This document shows positions 1 through 7,569 of a stretch of DNA of 64,000 bases, piece after piece; position 1 is the stretch's first letter, and each line of letters begins with the position of its first letter. The stretch is from Streptomyces lanatus (lineage in GTDB: Bacteria > Actinomycetota > Actinomycetes > Streptomycetales > Streptomycetaceae). The stretch is taken from NCBI RefSeq assembly GCF_014655715.1, contig NZ_BNBM01000026.1, positions 62,001-126,000 of the forward strand. Reading direction: 5' to 3'. The position numbers and the translations under genes were made by a program. The notes beneath the pieces are model-generated. The model did no database searches. It had not been told where the DNA came from and saw only the letters and a list, made by a program, of their open reading frames with translations.

Positions 1-57
1 ACGCTGCATCGCCTTGGCGACGAAGTTGGCCACCGCGGGCCGGGCCAGGAGAGACAT
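1..57 (-). CDS. Partial CDS, N-terminus of an unidentified protein
   Basis: Only the first 19 codons are inside the window; the gene reads leftwards off the edge. The peptide begins MSLLARPAVANFVAKAMQR, which I cannot assign to a family. The ATG at 57 is preceded by GGAG about 8 bases upstream, and further upstream lie a TTGACC hexamer and an inverted repeat, so the start looks genuine. No function is proposed. Confidence 0.5.
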   Translation of the reverse strand, partial: MSLLARPAVANFVAKAMQR

Positions 58-85
58 GGGGCTCCAGAGGTATATTGAGTTCGGC

Positions 86-105
86 AATTGTAGGTGACGA
101 CAATT
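86..105. promoter_or_regulatory. Perfect inverted repeat, candidate operator of the leftward gene
   Basis: AATTGT and ACAATT arms (6 bp, perfect) flank an 8-base spacer in an unusually AT-rich patch. Read leftwards, TTGACC lies just upstream of the dyad and possible -10 hexamers (CAATTG, CAATAT) lie in or after it, so it sits in the promoter of the partial gene ending at 57. The shape fits a MarR- or TetR-type operator. Which regulator binds cannot be told from here. Confidence 0.45.
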
Positions 106-195
106 ATTGGTCAAGGGGTCGGTCCGGGCGGGGTCGGAGCACGCATGAGGTAGGGTTGACCTGCATGATCACGCGGTTCTCCGCGGGACACGCAC

Positions 196-269
<74 letters not shown>

Positions 270-290
270 CTTTACGAAGTCGCAGGTCAG

Positions 291-319
291 GGCCGTTTCA
301 GAGAAAATCTGAAACGGCC
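291..319. terminator. Terminator of tRNA-Pro, overlapping the stop codon of the convergent PucR gene
   Basis: A perfect 12-bp stem (GGCCGTTTCAGA with its complement) encloses the 5-base loop GAAAA and is followed by CTTTCGG. It lies just after the tRNA and also contains the stop codon of the leftward PucR-family gene (TCA at 298-300 on the + strand), so it can serve both convergent transcripts. Confidence 0.8.
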
Positions 320-1650
320 TTTCGGCTTGGCGTTCCAGCGGCGCGGTGCCACGCTCCCGACAGGTGCCGGGTGACGACCGCGCTGAGTGTGCGCACGCCC
401 CGGGTCGAGCCGGGGTCGATGCCCGTGAGTTCGCGGACCCGGCGCAGGCGGTAGTCCAGGGTCCGGGTGTGGACGTTGAGGGCGTTCGCCGCGGCGCCTC
501 GGTGCATGTCGTGGTGGTAGTACGCCTCGAGAGTGGCGAGGAGGTCGGGGCCGGTCTCCAGGTGACGGGCCACCGTGCGGAGCCAGTCGTCGATGAACGG
601 TACGTCCGTGACGGCGAGTTCGACGAAGACATCTGCCAGGGTGTGCGGCCGCAGCCGGGTGGACGACGCCCGGCGCAGCGGGGCTGCCCGACTGATCCGG
701 CGGGCGCGGTCCAGGGCGTCGGTCAGCTCCGGCAGTGGTGCGGTGGCCGTGCCGACGGCGCAGGGGCGGCCGAGGGCGTGGGCGAAGCCCTGCACGAGAT
801 CCGGCAGGTGGGCGGGGGTGAGGTCGGGCAGGAGGTCGGAAGCGACGTGTGGTGGTGCGTCTTCCGTAGCGGTGGCGCCCGAGAACAGGGGAAGCAGGGC
901 GATCAGCTCGCCGCTCCCGTCGCGGCCCTCCGGTCCCCATATGACCGGCGCCTGGTGGCTCTTTATCAGTGCCTCGATATCGTTTTCCAGGAAACGATCG
1001 ATGGTGGGCCGGTCCGGAAGCCGGAACACCGTCACCGCGTAGTGATCCGGCAGTTCCATGTCGACGGCCGCGGCGAGTTCCGTCGAAATCGGATCTCCGT
1101 TCAGCAATGACCGGGCCAGCAGGGCGACCTGCTCGGCATACGGAATTCGGCGGCGCAGTACGCGCACGAATCCCTGGCGGTAGGCGTCGATGCCGCGTTC
1201 GCCCTGTGGGGCGAACCAGGTCATCATGCGCATGAGTTCGTCGACATCTCCGCCGTGCTGGGTCTCGGTCGCCTCGTTGATCTCGCGCAGCATGAGTGCG
1301 GTGTGCACGCGTAGCACCCGCTGCCGCGCGTCGAGCGACAGTCCGGCATCTGCTCGCAGTTCGCCCATCGACGCGATGTAGCCGAGATCCTCTCCGGTCA
1401 ACTCGCTGTTGTGTGGCGACAGTTCGACGGTACGGCGCCGCAACCACATCGAGTGTTCCAGCGTCTCGGCCCGTGCCCGAGGGTCCTTGTCCAGGAACCC
1501 GAACTCCGGGATCTCGCGTGTGTATGTCTCGACCTCACGGCTGGCGTTGGTCGACGCCTGCCGGGCCAGCTCGGCGAAGAGGCTCCCCATGAATGTGAGC
1601 ATCTCATTCAGGGGTGATGGGTCGGCAGGGGGGATTCGGACGGCGTTCAT
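298..1650 (-). CDS. PucR-family transcriptional regulator
   Basis: The protein is about 450 aa. Its C-terminal part has the PucR/CdaR-type helix-turn-helix: AANALNVHTRTLDYRLRRV followed by RELTGID, at roughly residues 375-415. The preceding 350 residues resemble the GGDEF-like sensory region of this family but show no cofactor motif I can name. Family members usually control local catabolic genes. The ATG at 1650 is chosen because GGAG lies close upstream and a consensus -10 TATACT lies at 1673-1678; a TTG 12 bases further upstream is possible. The last codons and the stop lie in the shared terminator stem. The gene is divergent from the DUF4394 gene. The target is unknown. Confidence 0.85.
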   Translation of the reverse strand: MNAVRIPPADPSPLNEMLTFMGSLFAELARQASTNASREVETYTREIPEFGFLDKDPRARAETLEHSMWLRRRTVELSPHNSELTGEDLGYIASMGELRADAGLSLDARQRVLRVHTALMLREINEATETQHGGDVDELMRMMTWFAPQGERGIDAYRQGFVRVLRRRIPYAEQVALLARSLLNGDPISTELAAAVDMELPDHYAVTVFRLPDRPTIDRFLENDIEALIKSHQAPVIWGPEGRDGSGELIALLPLFSGATATEDAPPHVASDLLPDLTPAHLPDLVQGFAHALGRPCAVGTATAPLPELTDALDRARRISRAAPLRRASSTRLRPHTLADVFVELAVTDVPFIDDWLRTVARHLETGPDLLATLEAYYHHDMHRGAAANALNVHTRTLDYRLRRVRELTGIDPGSTRGVRTLSAVVTRHLSGAWHRAAGTPSRKAVSDFL

Positions 1651-1840
1651 CACTCCGCACAAAACGGTGGCAAGTATATCGACCAGGCTTTTGTCACAGT
1701 GCGCAAAATTCCCGGATCGGGGCGTTCTCGCCGACCCTTCTCCTTGTGAAGGAAGTGTGAAGCGGCCTTAATGGGGGCCCGTGGGGAATTCTCAGCCGGG
1801 CGCCTCGAGCGGCGCTCGCCCAAACGGGAGGGAAACTTCG

Positions 1841-2716
1841 ATGAAAGCAGGCACGCGAAAGAGAATCATGGCGGCGGTCGCGGTCATGGCCACGTCGACG
1901 GCACTCATGCTCGGCACACCGGGCACCGGCTCGGCCGCCCCCGCCGCCACACTCAGCCTGCGTGCGTTCGGCATCAGTGGCGACGGCACCCTGATGGCCA
2001 CGTTCACGACCGACCGGCCGCAGGTCCTCGACTGGGTCAGGACCGTCACCGGCCTCAGCAGTGACACGGGCCTGATCGGGATCGACTTCCGGGTGCAGGA
2101 CGGCCTGATGTACGGCGTCGGCAACAAGGGCGGCATCTACACGATCAAGACCCCGCCGGCCACGACGGACGTCGTCGTCACCAAGGTGTCCCAGCTCCAG
2201 TACGCGCTGCACGGCGCGAACTTCGGCGTCGACTTCAACCCGGCGGCCGACCGGCTGCGTGTGATCAGCGACAACGGCCAGAACCTGCGGCACAACCTCA
2301 ACGACCACACCACCATCCAGGACCTGAACCTCACCACCCCGCCGACCGAGGGCACGACCAAGGGCGTCTCGGCCGCCGCCTACACGAACAACGACCTCAA
2401 CGCGGCCACCGTGACCACACTGGCCGACATCAACACGAACACCGACCAGGTCGTCCTCCAGTCCCCGGCGAACAACGGCACCCTCGCCCCGACCGGCAGC
2501 CTCGGCGTCGACGCCGGGATCAACGCCGGCATGGACATCTACAGCACCCTGTCCGGCGGGAAGACGGTCGACAACGCCGCCTTCGCCTCCCTCACCCCGT
2601 ACGGCGCCACCACGCCCTCGCTGTACAGCATCAACATCTTCACCGGCCAGGCCACCTCCATCGGCCAGTTCCCGCTGAACATCACGGACCTGGCCATCTC
2701 CCTCACCGGATCCTGA
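1841..2716 (+). CDS. Secreted DUF4394 domain-containing protein
   Basis: The protein is 291 aa with an N-terminal signal peptide (MKAGTRKR, a hydrophobic stretch, then an AxA-type site near GSAAPA at about residue 30). The rest has repeated segments such as GIDFRVQDGLMYGVGNKGGIYTI and FNPAADRLRVISDNGQNLR, characteristic of DUF4394, a predicted exported beta-propeller-like repeat family of unknown function. The ATG at 1841 has the ribosome binding site GGGAGG 10 bases upstream; an in-frame ATG at 1781 lacks one and would bury the signal peptide. It is monocistronic, with a hairpin at 2741-2770. Confidence 0.88.
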   Translation: MKAGTRKRIMAAVAVMATSTALMLGTPGTGSAAPAATLSLRAFGISGDGTLMATFTTDRPQVLDWVRTVTGLSSDTGLIGIDFRVQDGLMYGVGNKGGIYTIKTPPATTDVVVTKVSQLQYALHGANFGVDFNPAADRLRVISDNGQNLRHNLNDHTTIQDLNLTTPPTEGTTKGVSAAAYTNNDLNAATVTTLADINTNTDQVVLQSPANNGTLAPTGSLGVDAGINAGMDIYSTLSGGKTVDNAAFASLTPYGATTPSLYSINIFTGQATSIGQFPLNITDLAISLTGS

Positions 2717-2740
2717 TCCCCGGCCGTCGGCCACACCCTC

Positions 2741-2770
2741 GCCGCGGCCCGGCCACCACCGGACCGCGGC
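2741..2770. terminator. Hairpin terminator between convergent genes
   Basis: A 12-bp stem (GCCGCGGCCCGG against CCGGACCGCGGC, one mismatch) with a 6-base loop lies 25 bases after the DUF4394 stop. There is no T-tract, as is common for Streptomyces terminators. It may also stop transcription from the convergent ATPase gene. Confidence 0.6.
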
Positions 2771-2830
2771 GAACCGGCATGGTGGACGGGGCATGCCCCG
2801 ATCCGATCCAGGCCCTTGATCGTTTGCCGT

Positions 2831-2858
2831 CTCAGGCTCAGGCTCAGGCTCAGGCTCA
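2831..2858. repeat. CTCAGG hexanucleotide tandem repeat at the 3' end of the RsbW-like gene
   Basis: Four CTCAGG units plus a partial fifth lie directly next to, and partly within, the last codon of the leftward ATPase gene; its stop codon (TCA at 2856-2858 on the + strand) is part of the last unit. In one frame the repeat would encode alternating Pro-Glu. Repeats of this kind can change length by slippage. Here slippage would alter the 3' untranslated region, not the protein. Confidence 0.85.
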
Positions 2859-3296
2859 GTCTCGGTCGAGCGGCAGCTCCGCCCAGCGTCGGCTCGTCCC
2901 GTCGGAGTGCACATGGACGCCGCAGTGGGCCGACAGCGAGGTGACGATGTCCAGGCCGCGACCGTGCTCGTCCGGGTCGAGCGGGGCAGTCGGCAGGCAG
3001 CCCACCGGGGTCGCGGGGCCCATGTCGGTCACTTCGACGCGTACGGCCTCGTGGTTGTCCGGGTAGCTGCGTGAGAGCCGCAGCGTCGCCGGGGGCAGGG
3101 CGTGGACGATCGCGTTGGTGAGGAGCTCCGAGACGACGAGGAGTACGTCATCGGCGAGGTCCGTGGCCAGGTTCCAGTCGGCGAGGACCGTACGTATGCG
3201 GCGACGTATGCTCGACACGGCCCCCGGGGCGTGCGGCAGGGCGAAGACGTGCTCGGCTTCCCCGCGCGGCGCGGCGTCGAGCTGCGCTGTGATCAT
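2856..3296 (-). CDS. RsbW-like ATP-binding protein (HATPase_c_2 family)
   Basis: The protein is 146 aa, a single GHKL ATPase domain. The N-box is VVSELLTNAIVHA (about residue 60-75), the G1 box DMGPATP follows, and the G2 box is DEHGRGLDIV near residue 115. These stand-alone proteins are abundant in Streptomyces and act as anti-sigma or sensor-like kinases of the RsbW/SpoIIAB type. The ATG at 3296 has a strong ribosome binding site (GGAGGAGGA) 5-13 bases upstream; upstream in-frame starts lack one. No anti-anti-sigma partner is adjacent. It is divergent from the IclR gene. Confidence 0.87.
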   Translation of the reverse strand: MITAQLDAAPRGEAEHVFALPHAPGAVSSIRRRIRTVLADWNLATDLADDVLLVVSELLTNAIVHALPPATLRLSRSYPDNHEAVRVEVTDMGPATPVGCLPTAPLDPDEHGRGLDIVTSLSAHCGVHVHSDGTSRRWAELPLDRD

Positions 3297-3380
3297 GTGT
3301 CCTCCTCCGGGGAAGCTGCGCCGGCCGCCCACCGGCCGACTAGGAACGCTAAAGACGGAAATGTGAGCCGTCAACGAACA

Positions 3381-3397
3381 TCGGTCGGCATTACCGA
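3381..3397. promoter_or_regulatory. Candidate IclR operator in the divergent promoter region
   Basis: The inverted repeat TCGGT-N7-ACCGA lies 43 bases before the IclR start, in the only gap between the divergent ATPase and IclR-glpK genes. A possible -10 (TACCAT) sits 6 bases before the IclR ATG, so that transcript may be leaderless. Autoregulation is common in this family, but the arms are only 5 bp and the call is tentative. Confidence 0.3.
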
Positions 3398-3439
3398 ACG
3401 ACAGTCCCGAATCGGCCCCAGCGGGACTACCATCGGCTC

Positions 3440-4207
3440 ATGGCGGGCCCAGTCCAGTCGATAGAGCGGGCGGCGGCGATCCTGCGGCTGCTCGCCAGCG
3501 GGTCCCGTCGGCTGGGCCTCGGGGAGGTGGCGTCGTCGCTGGGGCTCGCCAAGGGCACCGCCCATGGCATTCTGCGCACCCTGCAACACGTGGACTTCGT
3601 GGAGCAGGACCCGGCGACCGGGAAGTACCAGCTCGGGGCCGCTCTGCTGCACCTCGGCACCAGCTATCTCGACGTCAATGAACTGCGCTCGCGCTCCATC
3701 AACTGGGCCGACGCCCTGGCCGCCCGCAGCGGGGAGGCCGTCCGGCTGGGCACACCCCTGGAGGGCAGGGTGCTCGTCATCCACCACGTCTTCCGGCCCG
3801 ACGACACCCTCCAGACCCTGGACGTCGGCGCACTGCTGCCGCTGCACGCCTCATCCCTCGGCAAGGTCCTGCTGGCCTTCGGCGTCACCCCCGTCGACCC
3901 CCTGCTGGAGGCCGAACCGGAGGCGTACACCCGGCACACCCTGGTCCACCCCGAGCAGCTCAACCGGGCGCTGGGCGAGATCCGGGATCTCGGCTGGGGC
4001 GCCGAGGTGCAGGAGATGAGCATGGGCGAGGCCGGAATCGCCGCGCCGATCCGGGGACAGGGCGGCCTCGTGGTGGGCGCGATCGGGGTGTCCGGTCCCG
4101 TCGAGCGGATCTGCGACACCAAAGGCCGGCCGCTGCCGGCCCTGATCACCGTGCTCCGGGAGGCGGCACGCGCGATCTCCAGAGACCTGGGCGCGGCCCG
4201 CTGGTAG
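3440..4207 (+). CDS. IclR-family regulator, GylR-like
   Basis: The protein is 255 aa. It has an N-terminal winged HTH (QSIERAAAILRLLASG ... LGLAKGTAHGILRTL, residues 5-55) and a C-terminal IclR effector domain from about residue 75 (HASSLGKVLLAF, then the GEAGIAAPIRGQGGLVVGAIGVSGP region). It lies 42 bp upstream of glycerol kinase on the same strand. In Streptomyces the related GylR controls the glycerol operon, so glycerol or glycerol-3-phosphate is the likely effector. No glpF or glpD is adjacent, which suggests a secondary glycerol kinase locus. The start lacks a good ribosome binding site but has TACCAT 6 bases upstream, so it may be leaderless. Confidence 0.9.
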   Translation: MAGPVQSIERAAAILRLLASGSRRLGLGEVASSLGLAKGTAHGILRTLQHVDFVEQDPATGKYQLGAALLHLGTSYLDVNELRSRSINWADALAARSGEAVRLGTPLEGRVLVIHHVFRPDDTLQTLDVGALLPLHASSLGKVLLAFGVTPVDPLLEAEPEAYTRHTLVHPEQLNRALGEIRDLGWGAEVQEMSMGEAGIAAPIRGQGGLVVGAIGVSGPVERICDTKGRPLPALITVLREAARAISRDLGAARW

Positions 4208-4249
4208 GTCTGCGGCGGCTGAGCGACACATCGGAAGGCAGGGCCGATC

Positions 4250-5764
4250 ATGGTTGACCGGTATGTGATGTCCATCGACCAGGGCACCACCTCCACCCGA
4301 TGCATCCTGTTCGACCACGGAGGGCGCCTGGCCGCGGTCGCGCAGCGCGAGCACCAGCAGTACTTCCCCCGGCCCGGCTGGGTCGAGCACGACGCCGTCG
4401 AGATCTGGCGCAACCTCCAGCGCGTCGTACCCGAGGCGCTCTCCAACGCGGGCATCGACGCCGGGCAGATCTCCGCCATCGGCATCGCCAACCAGCGTGA
4501 GACGTCCGTGCTCTGGGACCGGCGCACCGGCGTCCCCCTCGGCCACGCCATCGTCTGGCAGGACACCCGCACCGCGCCGCTCGTCGAGGAACTCCTACAG
4601 GACCCGGGAGCCGACTTCTTCCTCGAACACTGCTGTCTGCCGCCCTCGACCTACTTCTCCGCGCCCCGTATCCGCTGGCTGTTCGACAATGTCGAGGGGC
4701 TTGAGCAGCGCGCCCGTGACGGCGAGGTGCTCTTCGGCACCATCGAGAGCTGGCTCATCTGGAACCTCACCGGCGGCCCCGACGGCGGTCTGCACATCAC
4801 CGACGCCACCAACGCCAGCCGCACCATGCTCATGGACATCCGCACGCTGACCTGGGACGACGCGCTCATGGACTTCTTCGGCGTGCCGCGCGTGATGCTG
4901 CCGGAGATCCGTTCCTCCGCCGAGCGCTACGGCGAGGCCCGCGCCCTGCTGCCCGGCGTGCCCATCACGGCCGCCCTCGGCGACCAGCAGGCGGCCCTGT
5001 TCGGACAGACCTGCTTCTCGCCGGGCGAGGCGAAGTGCACCTACGGCACCGGCAGCTTCCTGGTGATGAACACCGGCACCGACCTCGTACGGTCCCAGCA
5101 CGGGCTGCTCACCACCGTCGCGTACAAGATCGGGGAACAGCCGACCGTCTACGCCCTCGAAGGCCCCATGGCCGTCACCGGCTCGCTCGTGCAGTGGTTC
5201 CGGGACCGGCTCGGCCTGATCCACAGCGCCCCCGAGATCGAGACGCTGGCGCGCACCGTCGAGGACAACGGCGGCTGCTACATCGTCCCCGCGTTCTCCG
5301 GACTCTTCGCACCGCATTGGCGCAGCGACGCACGCGGCGTCATCGTCGGCCTCACGTCGTACATCACCAAGGGCCATCTGGCCCGCGCCGTCCTGGAGGC
5401 CACCGGCTGGCAGACCCGCGAGGTCGTCGACGCCATGAACGCCGACTCCGCGCTCGCCCTGAAGCAGCTCAAGGTGGACGGCGGCATGACGTCCGACCAC
5501 CTGCTCATGCAGATCCTGGCCGATGTGCTCGACGTGCCTGTCGTACGGCCCCTCGTCCACGAGACGGTGTCGCTGGGCGCGGCCTACGCCGCCGGGCTCG
5601 CGGCCGGCTACTGGCCCGACCTGCAAGTCCTGCGCCGCAACTGGCACATGGCCGCCCAGTGGCTGCCGGACATGGATGCCGAACGACGGGAGTGGGAGTA
5701 CGAGAGCTGGAAGCTGGCCGTCGAGCGTTCGCTGGGGTGGGTCCGGTCACCGCGGCGGCCCTGA
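4250..5764 (+). CDS. glpK: Glycerol kinase
   Basis: The protein is 504 aa, full length for the FGGY family. It phosphorylates glycerol to sn-glycerol-3-phosphate with ATP in the cytoplasm. The N-terminal phosphate loop SIDQGTTSTRCILFD is at residues 8-22, GWVEHDAVEIW follows near 43-55, and the conserved block TYGTGSFLVMNTG is near residue 265. The C-terminal domain has KVDGGMTSDHLLMQILADVL and ETVSLGAAYAAGLA. It is co-transcribed with the GylR-like regulator, and a strong convergent terminator follows. Streptomyces often has more than one glpK. Confidence 0.95.
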   Translation: MVDRYVMSIDQGTTSTRCILFDHGGRLAAVAQREHQQYFPRPGWVEHDAVEIWRNLQRVVPEALSNAGIDAGQISAIGIANQRETSVLWDRRTGVPLGHAIVWQDTRTAPLVEELLQDPGADFFLEHCCLPPSTYFSAPRIRWLFDNVEGLEQRARDGEVLFGTIESWLIWNLTGGPDGGLHITDATNASRTMLMDIRTLTWDDALMDFFGVPRVMLPEIRSSAERYGEARALLPGVPITAALGDQQAALFGQTCFSPGEAKCTYGTGSFLVMNTGTDLVRSQHGLLTTVAYKIGEQPTVYALEGPMAVTGSLVQWFRDRLGLIHSAPEIETLARTVEDNGGCYIVPAFSGLFAPHWRSDARGVIVGLTSYITKGHLARAVLEATGWQTREVVDAMNADSALALKQLKVDGGMTSDHLLMQILADVLDVPVVRPLVHETVSLGAAYAAGLAAGYWPDLQVLRRNWHMAAQWLPDMDAERREWEYESWKLAVERSLGWVRSPRRP

Positions 5765-5795
5765 CGAGCCGGTGGTGGTCCGTGCGACGGTTCGG

Positions 5796-5831
5796 CCCAG
5801 CGGGTCTGCCACCGTCCGCAGACCCGCTGGG
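5796..5831. terminator. Bidirectional terminator between glpK and ssuC
   Basis: A perfect 14-bp stem (CCCAGCGGGTCTGC with its complement) has an 8-base loop. It lies between the convergent ends of glpK and the ssu operon. Confidence 0.8.
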
Positions 5832-5851
5832 TGCACGCCCCCTCAACTCGC

Positions 5852-6760
5852 TCAGCGAGCGACCAGCAGCCCCCGGCCGCGCAACACCCTGCGCTCCAGC
5901 GGGCTGAAGATCAGCAGGTCGATGGCGATGCCGACGAGCAGGATCAGGAAGATCGCCAGGAACACCTGGGACATGCTGCTGTTGTTGCGGCCGTTCTCCA
6001 GCAACTGGCCGAGCCCGACACCGAGATCGGGCGAGGAGGCGATGATCTCGGCGGCCATCAGTGATCGCCAGGAGAACGCCCAGCCCTGCTTCAGACCCGC
6101 CAGGTACCCCGGCAGCGCCGCCGGCATCACCACGTGCCGCGCCTCGCGCAGACCCGTCGCGCCCAGGGTGCGCCCGGCGCGCAGGAACAGCGGCGGGATC
6201 TGGTCGATGCCCGCGACCAGGCCGTTGGCGATGGACGGGACCGCGCCGAGCAGGATCACCGCGTACATCATCGAGTTGTTCAGGCCGAGCCAGAGCACGG
6301 CCGGCGGCACCCAGGCCACCGACGGCAGCGACTGGAGACCGGACAGGATCGGCCCGATCGCCGCGCGCACGAACCTCACCCGTGCCACCAGCAGACCCAG
6401 CGGCGTCCCGATGGCCAGCGCCAGCAGGAAGCCGAGCAGGCCGCGTGAGACCGACGTCCAGATGTAGTCGAGCAGCGTGCCCTGGAGCCAGGACTCACGC
6501 ACCTCGCCCCAGACATCGCCCGGCGACGGCAGTTTGTACTCGGGCACCACCTCGGCCCACACCAGCAACTGCCAGACCACCAGCACCAGTGCCACGGCGG
6601 TGACGGGCGGCAGCACCTTGCGGACCAGGGTCTCGCGCAGCGACGTACGGCCGACCTGCACCGAGTCCAGCGCGTCGAGCCCGGCCTCAAGCCCGGCCAG
6701 ATCCCCGTCGCCGTCCTTACCGGCGTCCTTGTTGTCGACGTTGATGTCAGTGCCGGCCAT
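5852..6760 (-). CDS. ssuC: ABC transporter permease, aliphatic sulfonate type (SsuC-like)
   Basis: The protein is about 302 aa, a BPD_transp_1 permease with around six membrane segments. The first starts near residue 48 (VTAVALVLVVWQLLVW), and PSVAWVPPAVLWLGLNNS and the EAA-type loop RAGRTLGATGLREARHVVMP follow. The charged N-terminal extension of about 40 residues is unusual. Its start (ATG at 6760) overlaps the end of the ATPase gene by 14 bp, so translation is likely coupled. It is the third gene of the leftward ssuABC operon. The SsuC assignment rests on operon context and the NitT/TauT-type sequence; taurine or another sulfonate is equally possible. Confidence 0.88.
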   Translation of the reverse strand: MAGTDINVDNKDAGKDGDGDLAGLEAGLDALDSVQVGRTSLRETLVRKVLPPVTAVALVLVVWQLLVWAEVVPEYKLPSPGDVWGEVRESWLQGTLLDYIWTSVSRGLLGFLLALAIGTPLGLLVARVRFVRAAIGPILSGLQSLPSVAWVPPAVLWLGLNNSMMYAVILLGAVPSIANGLVAGIDQIPPLFLRAGRTLGATGLREARHVVMPAALPGYLAGLKQGWAFSWRSLMAAEIIASSPDLGVGLGQLLENGRNNSSMSQVFLAIFLILLVGIAIDLLIFSPLERRVLRGRGLLVAR

Positions 6761-7535
6761 GGCGGCGGATCTCCCCACGCAGTTCTTCGGTGATCTCGGT
6801 GGACAGCTCGGCGACCGCGGTGTCCTCCAGGCGGCGGGGCTGCGGGATGTCGACCGTCCACTCCCGGGCGATACGGCCCGGACGCGAGGACAGCAGGACG
6901 ACTCGCTGGGCCAGCTTCACCGCCTCACGCACGTTGTGCGTCACGAACAGCACCGACAGGCCGGTCTCCCGCCAGATCCGGGTCAGCTCGTCGTGCAGCA
7001 CATCCCGAGTGATCGCGTCCAGCGCGGCGAACGGCTCGTCCATCAGCAGCAGTCGGCTGTCCTGGGCGAGCGCCCGCGCCAGGGCGACGCGCTGGCGCAT
7101 ACCGCCGGACAGCTCGTGCACCCGCTTGCCGTACGCCCCCTTCAGCCGCACCAGTTCGAGGAGTTCCTCGGCACGAGAGCGCCGCTCCGCCTTGGCGACC
7201 CCGCGCAGCTTCAGGGCGAGTTCGATGTTCTTGCCCGCGGTCAGCCACGGGAACAGCGCGTGCTCCTGGAACATCAGGGCGGGCCGCCCGTCCGTGCCGA
7301 TCGAGCCGGCGGACGGCAGGTCGAGACCGGCGACCAGGTTGAGCAGCGTGGACTTGCCGCAGCCGGAGGCTCCCAGGAGGGTGACGAACTCGCCGGGCGC
7401 GACATCGAGGCTGATGTCGTCCAGGACGAGCTGCCGTCCGGCCGGGCCGGCGAAGGACTTCGAGACGTGGTCGATACGCGCGGCGTACTCCACGGACGCA
7501 TCCGTGGCGGTGGCCTGGGCGAGGGTGGTGGCCAT
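6747..7535 (-). CDS. ssuB: ABC transporter ATPase, sulfonate type (SsuB-like)
   Basis: The protein is 262 aa. Walker A is GASGCGKSTLLNLVAG, the signature is LSGGMRQRVALARAL, Walker B is LLLMDEPFAALD and the switch histidine is in LFVTHNVREA. This is the NitT/TauT/Ssu subfamily, which powers uptake of sulfonates. The start at 7535 is set by AGGAGG 9 bases upstream; an upstream in-frame start at 7610 would overlap less well. It lies between ssuA and ssuC in one operon under the upstream leader peptide and operator. Confidence 0.92.
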   Translation of the reverse strand: MATTLAQATATDASVEYAARIDHVSKSFAGPAGRQLVLDDISLDVAPGEFVTLLGASGCGKSTLLNLVAGLDLPSAGSIGTDGRPALMFQEHALFPWLTAGKNIELALKLRGVAKAERRSRAEELLELVRLKGAYGKRVHELSGGMRQRVALARALAQDSRLLLMDEPFAALDAITRDVLHDELTRIWRETGLSVLFVTHNVREAVKLAQRVVLLSSRPGRIAREWTVDIPQPRRLEDTAVAELSTEITEELRGEIRRHGRH

Positions 7536-7569
7536 GGTCGTCACCTCCTGAGAACTCTGCGGATGGGGC

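Noticed and set aside
1694..2914. Leftward frame with a Glu-Pro repeat (406 codons)
   Set aside because: It is antisense to the secreted DUF4394 gene; the Glu-Pro run is only the CTCAGG repeat read in another frame.
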